DNA from: Betaproteobacteria bacterium
Lineage (GTDB): Bacteria; Pseudomonadota; Gammaproteobacteria; Burkholderiales; Thiobacteraceae
DNA length: 37,317 nucleotides
Assembly: GCA_024641855.1 (NCBI GenBank)
Contig: JAHECG010000020.1
Span: 1-37,317 of the forward strand
Direction: 5' to 3'
The number at the start of each line of letters is the position of its first letter. Positions within the stretch are counted from its first letter, which is position 1. Positions 31,671 to 37,317 of this stretch are shown one piece after another. Under the pieces are notes generated by a model, which did no database searches, was not told the DNA's origin, and worked only from the letters and a program-made list of their open reading frames with translations. The position numbers were made by a program, and so were the translations under genes.

Positions 31671-32440
31671 ACCAACCGCAGAATACAGAAAATCAAGCAG
31701 CACAAACAGTCGACGAGCATCGCCGTAACTTCATCGGAACATCGGCCGCTTTGGCCGGATTAACGATTGCACCAGGTGTCATGGTGTATGGCATTGCGCA
31801 TAGCAAGCCAGAGCAAGAAGCCGTTACCAATAAAGTACGGTGGGGCATGTTAATCGACTCCAGCAAGTGTGCTGATGGCTGCACTGATTGTGTGTCTGCC
31901 TGCTTTACTGAGAATGGTGTTTCTTTACCGTCTACCCCGCCAAAAGAAACTGATTCACAATGGATTCGTAAAGTCGAATTGAAAGACATGCGCACAGGAC
32001 GCGAGCAATCGTTACCGGTCATGTGTCAACATTGTGAAGAACCACCCTGCGTAGACGTCTGCCCCACCGGTGCCTCTTTCAAACGCGCCGATGGCATCGT
32101 CTTAGTAGATCGCCATATCTGCATCGGTTGTCGCTATTGCATGATGGCCTGCCCATACAAAGCACGTTCTTTCGTCCATGAAGAACTCACGGATCAAAGC
32201 CCTGATGTACCACGCGGCAAAGGCTGTGTTGAATCTTGCACCATGTGCGTACATCGCGTTGATCGTGGTGAAAAACCGGCTTGCGTAGAAGCTTGTACCA
32301 AAGCCGGCCACGAAGCTATTTTGTTTGGGGATTTGAATGATCCCAATAGTGAAATTGCAAAACGTATTGCCTCTAAGGCCACGGTTCAATTGCGTGCTGA
32401 TCTGGCACTCAACCCTGGCGTTCGTTACGAAGGATTCTAA
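31667..32440 (+). CDS. dsrO: DsrO, periplasmic ferredoxin-like iron-sulfur protein
   Basis: DsrO links DsrJ and DsrP. The 257-residue protein has a twin-arginine signal (RRNFIGTSAALAGLT, Arg19-Arg20), so it is exported folded. Cysteine motifs for several [4Fe4S] clusters follow: CADGCTDCVSAC, CQHCEEPPCVDVC, CIGCRYCMMAC and CVESCTMC with CVEAC. This is the NrfC/HybA-type layout. The ATG overlaps the dsrJ stop by four bases, and dsrP follows after three bases. No truncation or missing motif is apparent. Confidence 0.95.
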   Translation: MNQPQNTENQAAQTVDEHRRNFIGTSAALAGLTIAPGVMVYGIAHSKPEQEAVTNKVRWGMLIDSSKCADGCTDCVSACFTENGVSLPSTPPKETDSQWIRKVELKDMRTGREQSLPVMCQHCEEPPCVDVCPTGASFKRADGIVLVDRHICIGCRYCMMACPYKARSFVHEELTDQSPDVPRGKGCVESCTMCVHRVDRGEKPACVEACTKAGHEAILFGDLNDPNSEIAKRIASKATVQLRADLALNPGVRYEGF

Positions 32441-32442
32441 GC

Positions 32443-33651
32443 ATGGCCTCTATCACCTTCAGTGAACTCAAGGATACGTCCTCACGGTACTGGTTCTTGG
32501 CCGGTTTGATCGGCCTATTTGCCGCACTCGGACTTGGTTCCGCTTACTACATGGAGCATCACGGCCATATCGTAACCGGGATGAACAACTCCATCGTCTG
32601 GGGTATGCCGCATGTATTCGCCGTGTTCTTAATTGTTGCGGCTTCTGGAGCGCTGAATGCCGCTTCGATTGCGTCTGTATTTGGGAAGATGGTTTATAAG
32701 CCGCTAGCGCCATTGTCTGGCTTACTGGCCATCGCACTGCTGGCTGGCGGTTTGACAGTACTCATGCTGGATCTAGGGCGCCCTGATCGTTTAATTGTTG
32801 CGATGACGTACTTAAATCTAAAGTCTGTTTTCGCTTGGAATGTCGTGCTGTACACCGGATTTTTTACCTTTGTCGCCGTCTATTTGTGGACCATGATGGA
32901 TAAGACCATGGGCGCCTATACCAAAGCAGCCGGTATGGCCGCCTTTATTTGGCGCTTAGTGCTGACAACCGGTACCGGCTCAATCTTTGGCTTCTTAGTC
33001 GCGCGTGATCCGTATAGCACCTCCCTACTCGCACCCATGTTCATCATCATGTCCTTTGCCTATGGCATGGCCCTATATCTGTTAGTGCTGATGGCCATTT
33101 ACACGGGTTCTGGCCGACCATTAGGGGATGCAATCCTGCAACGCCTTGGCCGTTTGCTCGGCGTGTTCGTCGCAGCAGTATTGTATTTCGTGTTCGTCTA
33201 TCACTTGACTAACCTTTATTTCACCAAACAGCATGCAATTGAGAAATTCATTCTGATGGATGGCGGTATCTATACCACCATGTTCTGGGTTGGCCAGATA
33301 TTCATCGGCGGTGTATTACCTTTGGTTATTTTGCTCAATGCAAAGCTGCGCGCATCTCGCACCTTGCTGGTTGCAGCTTGCTTGATGGTCGTTGCCGGTG
33401 GACTGGCGCAAATGTACGTCACCATTATTGGCGGCCAAGCATTCCCGCTGAATATTTTCCCGGGTTGGCAGCAAAGCAGTTCCTTCTTTGACGGTGCCAT
33501 TCACCACTATGCCCCTAGCCTACCTGAAACCCTGCTGGGTCTGGGTGGCTTAGCCATTGCGCTACTGATTGTCACTTTCGGCGTTAAGGTTCTGCGTTTT
33601 CTCCCAGCGAGCCTAGCCGATGCTGACGTGGATCCGCACACGAAAGCGTAG
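32443..33651 (+). CDS. dsrP: DsrP, NrfD-like membrane subunit
   Basis: DsrP is the polytopic NrfD-type membrane subunit that interacts with quinone on behalf of DsrO. The 402-residue protein is hydrophobic with about ten predicted membrane helices. Family stretches include LGLGSAYYMEHHGHIVTGM near the amino end and the segment LDLGRPDRLIVAMTY at about 110-125. It closes the core complex genes. The next gene begins 116 bases downstream, where an inverted repeat and a possible leader ORF lie. Confidence 0.94.
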   Translation: MASITFSELKDTSSRYWFLAGLIGLFAALGLGSAYYMEHHGHIVTGMNNSIVWGMPHVFAVFLIVAASGALNAASIASVFGKMVYKPLAPLSGLLAIALLAGGLTVLMLDLGRPDRLIVAMTYLNLKSVFAWNVVLYTGFFTFVAVYLWTMMDKTMGAYTKAAGMAAFIWRLVLTTGTGSIFGFLVARDPYSTSLLAPMFIIMSFAYGMALYLLVLMAIYTGSGRPLGDAILQRLGRLLGVFVAAVLYFVFVYHLTNLYFTKQHAIEKFILMDGGIYTTMFWVGQIFIGGVLPLVILLNAKLRASRTLLVAACLMVVAGGLAQMYVTIIGGQAFPLNIFPGWQQSSSFFDGAIHHYAPSLPETLLGLGGLAIALLIVTFGVKVLRFLPASLADADVDPHTKA

Positions 33652-33666
33652 TCGCTTCTCTACAGC

Positions 33667-33732
33667 AGGAGGCTGTTCATTGCGCGCCAAATTCTCTAGA
33701 TTTACATCAGGGAAATTGGCATAAAGCCTCCT
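33667..33732 (+). repeat. Inverted repeat enclosing a possible leader ORF before dsrN
   Basis: AGGAGGCT (33667-33674) is a perfect inverted match to AGCCTCCT (33725-33732). The left arm holds an ideal Shine-Dalgarno (AGGAGG), which the right arm could mask by pairing. Confidence 0.5.
33680..33724 (+). CDS. Possible 14-codon leader peptide before dsrN
   Basis: TTG at 33680 opens MRAKFSRFTSGKLA, TAA at 33722-33724. AGGAGG lies seven bases before it, an ideal spacing and the strongest ribosome site near here, while dsrN has only a weak one. The right arm of the inverted repeat starts directly after the stop. May be a leader peptide for attenuation, or chance. Confidence 0.35.
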   Translation: MRAKFSRFTSGKLA

Positions 33733-33767
33733 AGCCTGTGGGGCGATACCTGGCTATCGAGCGCCCT

Positions 33768-35165
33768 ATGAACCGTCTCCTCATCTCTGCAGCACATAAA
33801 TCCTCAGGCAAAACCACCGTTACCATCGGCGTGGTTCAAGCACTGACTGCCTGCGGCAATATTATTCAAACTTTTAAGAAGGGTCCTGACTATATCGACC
33901 CGATGTGGCTCGCGGCCGCCTCCGGTCGCTCCTGCCGCAATCTTGATTTCTACCTAATGCAACGCGAAGAAATTCAGCATTTATTCGCACACCACGCAGA
34001 AGAGGCAGACATCTCCATCGTTGAGGGGAATAAAGGCTTATATGATGGGCTGGAATTAGACGGCAGCAATAGCAATGCCGCGCTCGCCAAACTTTTAAAA
34101 ATGCCGGTTGTACTCGTCCTAGACACACGTGGCGTAATTCGTGGTGTTGCACCATTATTGTTAGGCTATCAAGCCTTCGATCCGGAAGTAGAAATTGCCG
34201 GCGTCATCCTGAATCATGTCGGTGGGAGCCGACACGAAGCGAAGCTGCGCGCTGTGGTTGAGCACTACACGGACATCCCCGTGGTGGGCATGGTTCAATC
34301 TAACAAAGAACTCAACATCGATGAGCGCCATCTCGGTTTGATGCCTGCTAACGAATCAGAAGCTGCAACTAAACATATTGCAGAAATGGGACGCATTATT
34401 GGCAATCAAGTCGATTTAGACAAATTGATCGACATTGCAAAATCAGCGCCACCCTTAGCCATTCAGCGCAAAGCACAAACCGTTATTAATCCCGCTCCTT
34501 CCCTCCGTGTTGGCATTGCACAAGACGAAGCTTTTGGATTTTATTACGCAGATGATTTAGATGCCTTGCGCGCCGCTGGCGCCGAGTTAATCTCATTTAG
34601 CCCAATACATGATTCGACGCTTCCGGATGTCGATGCCGTTTTTTTCGGTGGCGGTTTCCCAGAAGTATTCGCACGTGAATTGGCAGCGAATCAACAACTG
34701 CGCAACAAAATCCATGACGCCATTGAAGAAGGACTCCCCGCCTATGCCGAATGCGGCGGTTTGATGTATCTCGCACGTTCAATCTCTTGGCAAGGCGAAA
34801 CACATGCAATGGCTGGCGTTATCCCCGGTGATGTCGTCATGCATGAGAAGCCGGTTGGTCGAGGCTATGTACGGCTTAAGGAAAACAGCAATTTTCCGTG
34901 GCCTAATTCAAATCCACCGAAAACAATTTTAGCGCATGAATTTCATTATTCCAGTCTGGAACATCTGCCACCGGATTTAATCTACGCCTACGATGTAGAA
35001 CGTGGCCACGGGGTAAATGGAAAACAGGACGGTATCGTGCATAAAAACTTACTGGCTTCTTATACCCATCTACGCAGTTTAGATAACGATAACTGGGCCG
35101 CTCGATTTGTAGATCGGGTGAAAATGATTATGGCCAATACACCGCGCGCGAGTCGCATTAGTTAA
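33768..35165 (+). CDS. dsrN: DsrN, siroheme amidase (cobyrinic acid a,c-diamide synthase-like)
   Basis: DsrN resembles CbiA/CobB and is thought to amidate siroheme in DsrAB. The protein from ATG 33768 has 465 residues (a GTG at 33738 is in frame, but lacks a ribosome site). It has the P-loop AAHKSSGKTT near the amino end, the DRN-type ATP-binding domain, and a class I glutamine amidotransferase domain with the nucleophile Cys in YAECGGLMYLARS. The ATG has GAG seven bases upstream (weak). It is the penultimate member of the dsr operon and lies 21 bases before dsrR. Probably co-regulated with cysG at the right edge. Confidence 0.93.
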   Translation: MNRLLISAAHKSSGKTTVTIGVVQALTACGNIIQTFKKGPDYIDPMWLAAASGRSCRNLDFYLMQREEIQHLFAHHAEEADISIVEGNKGLYDGLELDGSNSNAALAKLLKMPVVLVLDTRGVIRGVAPLLLGYQAFDPEVEIAGVILNHVGGSRHEAKLRAVVEHYTDIPVVGMVQSNKELNIDERHLGLMPANESEAATKHIAEMGRIIGNQVDLDKLIDIAKSAPPLAIQRKAQTVINPAPSLRVGIAQDEAFGFYYADDLDALRAAGAELISFSPIHDSTLPDVDAVFFGGGFPEVFARELAANQQLRNKIHDAIEEGLPAYAECGGLMYLARSISWQGETHAMAGVIPGDVVMHEKPVGRGYVRLKENSNFPWPNSNPPKTILAHEFHYSSLEHLPPDLIYAYDVERGHGVNGKQDGIVHKNLLASYTHLRSLDNDNWAARFVDRVKMIMANTPRASRIS

Positions 35166-35186
35166 AGCATCGTAACAGGAGAAGTT

Positions 35187-35510
35187 ATGTTAAAACTCAC
35201 ACCAGAAGCCGCTGAACAAATCAAACAGGTGACACCACCACAAAACGATAATGAAGCGCTTGCCTTGCGCATTGCTGCACGCACGCTGCCGAATGGCGAG
35301 ATCGATTACGGCATGGGCTTTGATGAGCAACGTGAATTCGATCTGGAGATCGCGATTCACGGTATCAATCTCTTAATCGGCCCCAATAGCCGTGATTTGC
35401 TCGACAACATTACACTGGATTTCGTAGAACTCGAACCCGGCCAATTTCACTTCATCTTCATTCCGTCAACGGCGGACAGTGAACAGCAAAAAAGTGAAAG
35501 CGGCGCATAA
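35187..35510 (+). CDS. dsrR: DsrR, A-type scaffold-like protein without cysteines
   Basis: The 107-residue protein has the IscA/SufA-type fold (LKLTPEAAEQIKQV, NLLIGPNSRDLLDNITLDFVE, LEPGQFHFIF) but lacks the cysteine triad that binds iron-sulfur clusters in IscA. A. vinosum DsrR is the same kind of protein and is required for efficient sulfur oxidation. The residues GEIDYGMGFDEQ and DFVELEPGQFHFIF match that protein closely. A good AGGAG lies before the ATG. It follows dsrN by 21 bases. In A. vinosum dsrS comes next; here a dehydrogenase does. Confidence 0.93.
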   Translation: MLKLTPEAAEQIKQVTPPQNDNEALALRIAARTLPNGEIDYGMGFDEQREFDLEIAIHGINLLIGPNSRDLLDNITLDFVELEPGQFHFIFIPSTADSEQQKSESGA

Positions 35511-35534
35511 AGCATCAAAGTAGCGGAGACAGTC

Positions 35535-36995
35535 ATGCAAGCATTCGACGTAATCGTGATCGGCAGTGGACCAGGTGGCTATAAAGCCGCGCTGAGCGCA
35601 GCACAACGCGGCGCCAAGGTCGCGCTCGTCGAAAAATCTTTACCGGGTGGTAATTGTTTAAACCAAGGTTGCATCCCGAAGAAAACCCTTCTCCACCTCG
35701 CTTCACTGATCGATGATGTATTGTTGTTGCAAGGCCGCGGCTTAATGGGGCAGGTGCACGGAGACTTTAACGCTGCCATGCAGCACAAGAATGAAGTGGT
35801 AGATGGTATTCGCAACAATTTCCCGATATGGTTGCGACGTCTTGGGGTACATATTTTTAATGGTCAGGCGCGATTTACCGGCGCATATCAAATTGAGGTC
35901 GCACCGACCAATCCACAAGAAGCGTTGGACCATGCACACCATCACCACCAATATTTAACAGCGAAAAAAATCATCATTGCAACAGGCTCTGAGCCTCGCG
36001 CATTGGAAAGCTGCCCATTTGATGGGAAGACCGTCATTAGCTCACGTGAATTCATGTTTGAGTTGGATCAACTTCCTGAGACTATGCTGTTCGTTGGCGG
36101 CGGTTCTATTGGCGTTGAGTTGGCTTACCTCATGCATCAATTCGGCTCCAAAGTTTGTTTAGTGGAGCGAGAAAATCAGCTACTGCACACCGCACGCATT
36201 CCTGACCATGCCTGCGCAAGCTTGGAACGAAAATTTAAGCGAATTGGCCTAGATTTCCGCTTAAATCTCAGCGTGACGCACACCACGATTGACCAGGGAA
36301 AAGCACACGTTACATTCAGCGATGGCACTAAAGCCAGCTTCGACAAAGTGCTGGTAGCGGTAGGTCGCAAACCTGTTTTCGATGGATTAGATTTGGACAA
36401 GGCAGGTATCGCCATCAACAAGCAAGGTTTCATCGCAACCTCAGAATATCTCGAAACCAATGTGCCAGGAATCTATGCGATCGGCGACGTAAAACCCGGC
36501 CCCATGACAGCAAATGCCGCATTGCACGACGCTAAAGTCGCTGCAGCCAATGCCGTTGATGGAAACCAAGAGACGTTCAATTATTTCAAAGTACCGATGG
36601 TCATCCATTCCGCGATGGAAATTGCCGCAGTTGGTTTAACCGAAGAACAAGCAGAAGCCGCAGGGTTTACCCCCGAAGCGGCACGCACTAGTTTTGGCGG
36701 ATCCGGCAAAGCGCGCGCTTATAACGACACCGAAGGTTTCGTGGAAGTCGTCCACGACTCAGAAACCGGCCAATTGTTGGGTGGTTGTGTGGTCGGCCCA
36801 GAAGCCGGCGAACAAATCCAAATGATGACGGCGGCCTGCCAATCCGACCGCGGTTTATGGTTTTTCAAAGAACTCTCTTACAGCCATCCCTCGTGGTGTG
36901 AAGAGTTCGAAACGGCAATCGAGCCATGCACCACAGCCTTCTCAAAATCCGAGAAGGAAATCTTTAGGCCCGGCATTTATGCTGGGCACGAGTAA
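35535..36995 (+). CDS. lpdA: Dihydrolipoamide dehydrogenase-like disulfide oxidoreductase
   Basis: A 486-residue pyridine nucleotide-disulfide oxidoreductase of the Lpd type. It has FAD site IGSGPGGYKAA, the redox pair Cys41-x4-Cys46 in GNCLNQGCIPKK, NAD site FVGGGSIGVELAYLM, and the catalytic His451-Pro with Glu456 in SHPSWCEEFETA. A His-rich insertion (residues 133-138, DHAHHHHQY) breaks the first FAD domain and is not usual in housekeeping Lpd. Lpd genes are reported in the dsr clusters of some sulfur oxidisers; the partner is unclear, perhaps a lipoyl or disulfide protein. It lies 24 bases after dsrR, so is likely in the operon. Confidence 0.88.
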   Translation: MQAFDVIVIGSGPGGYKAALSAAQRGAKVALVEKSLPGGNCLNQGCIPKKTLLHLASLIDDVLLLQGRGLMGQVHGDFNAAMQHKNEVVDGIRNNFPIWLRRLGVHIFNGQARFTGAYQIEVAPTNPQEALDHAHHHHQYLTAKKIIIATGSEPRALESCPFDGKTVISSREFMFELDQLPETMLFVGGGSIGVELAYLMHQFGSKVCLVERENQLLHTARIPDHACASLERKFKRIGLDFRLNLSVTHTTIDQGKAHVTFSDGTKASFDKVLVAVGRKPVFDGLDLDKAGIAINKQGFIATSEYLETNVPGIYAIGDVKPGPMTANAALHDAKVAAANAVDGNQETFNYFKVPMVIHSAMEIAAVGLTEEQAEAAGFTPEAARTSFGGSGKARAYNDTEGFVEVVHDSETGQLLGGCVVGPEAGEQIQMMTAACQSDRGLWFFKELSYSHPSWCEEFETAIEPCTTAFSKSEKEIFRPGIYAGHE

Positions 36996-37024
36996 CAAAT
37001 TGATGATTGAGAGCGAATAAGCGT

Positions 37025-37317
37025 ATGCAATATTTTCCGATTTTTGTAGACATAAAAGGCAAGCGTTGTTTAGTGGTCGGCGGTAATGAGATCGCCGTGC
37101 GCAAAGCCTCTCTCCTATTGCAAGCGGGTGCGCATGTCACCGTCGCAGCGCCCACGCTCGCTAGTGGGTTTGCTGAACTCACACCACAAGAGAATCTCAC
37201 CCATCATGTGGGCGATTTTGATGCATCCTTACTAGAAGGCATGAACTTAGTCATTTCCGCGCATGAAGATGATGCCGTCAATAAGATCGTTTCAGAAACA
37301 GCCAAGGCACGCCAATT
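37025..37317 (+). CDS. cysG: Siroheme synthase CysG, N-terminal part (runs off the right edge)
   Basis: The visible 97 codons encode the precorrin-2 dehydrogenase/sirohydrochlorin ferrochelatase half of CysG: MQYFPIFVDIKGKRCLVVGG with the NAD-binding VVGGNEIAVRKA, then strands of the Rossmann fold. Full CysG also has uroporphyrinogen methyltransferase, which lies outside the window, so this could be the single-domain form. Siroheme is the cofactor of DsrAB, so its synthesis gene directly after the dsr genes fits well. It starts 29 bases after the Lpd-like gene; no clear Shine-Dalgarno is present. Confidence 0.9.
   Translation, partial: MQYFPIFVDIKGKRCLVVGGNEIAVRKASLLLQAGAHVTVAAPTLASGFAELTPQENLTHHVGDFDASLLEGMNLVISAHEDDAVNKIVSETAKARQ

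Noticed and set aside
33652-33767. Cobalamin riboswitch before dsrN, because DsrN resembles CbiA
   Set aside because: The 116-base gap is too short for the full aptamer, and no B12-box (AGCCAGGAGACCTGCC-like) is present; only the inverted repeat and the leader ORF remain.

Overview
The window comes from a motile, Gram-negative sulfur-oxidising proteobacterium, most likely beta- or gammaproteobacterial; I cannot place it closer. The main reason is a complete reverse-type (oxidative) dissimilatory sulfite reductase operon, dsrABEFHCMKLJOPNR. DsrEFH and DsrL mark the oxidative direction.

Layout. (1) 1-9.7 kb is housekeeping and accessory: the start of ndk (-), a SPOR-domain membrane protein (+), a TRAP transporter dctPQM (-), accA-tilS (-), a secreted gamma-glutamyltransferase, a small exported protein and a UbiC/DUF98-like lyase (all -), then msrA (+). 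(2) 9.7-17.3 kb is a signalling island: a STAS protein, a REC-PP2C-HATPase protein, a hybrid kinase with an N-terminal HPt domain, a REC-HD-GYP phosphodiesterase and a chemoreceptor without a sensor domain. Three sites matching the flagellar sigma-28 consensus lie in front of its transcription units. Three of these genes lack a Shine-Dalgarno but have a mini-ORF ending in an ATGA overlap with the gene start. (3) 17.3-19.1 kb holds a MurG/GT28-like glycosyltransferase, a small acidic protein and the 4.5S SRP RNA gene (-). (4) 19.1-22.5 kb (-) is a sulfur-linked accessory block: a Cas6/Cmx6-like RNA endonuclease with no CRISPR locus, a DsrC paralogue lacking both redox cysteines (RspA type), an attenuator-like terminator, a rhodanese, an unknown helical protein and a TauD/TfdA dioxygenase. 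(5) A 399-base divergent region with several inverted repeats leads into (6) the dsr operon (22.9-35.5 kb, +), followed by a dihydrolipoamide dehydrogenase-like gene and the start of cysG.

How it fits together. DsrEFH pass sulfane sulfur to DsrC. DsrC persulfide is oxidised by siroheme DsrAB with DsrL as the NAD(P)H-linked partner, and DsrMKJOP connects DsrC thiols to the membrane quinone/cytochrome chain. CysG and DsrN supply siroheme and its amide form.

The most unusual part is the divergent block, where an orphan Cas6-type protein sits beside a cysteine-free DsrC and faces an operon whose mRNA carries strong intercistronic hairpins (5' leader, dsrB-dsrE, dsrC-dsrM). I infer, without proof, a possible RNA-processing or regulatory layer for sulfur oxidation. 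Reads, homologue searches and RNA mapping would be needed to test it.
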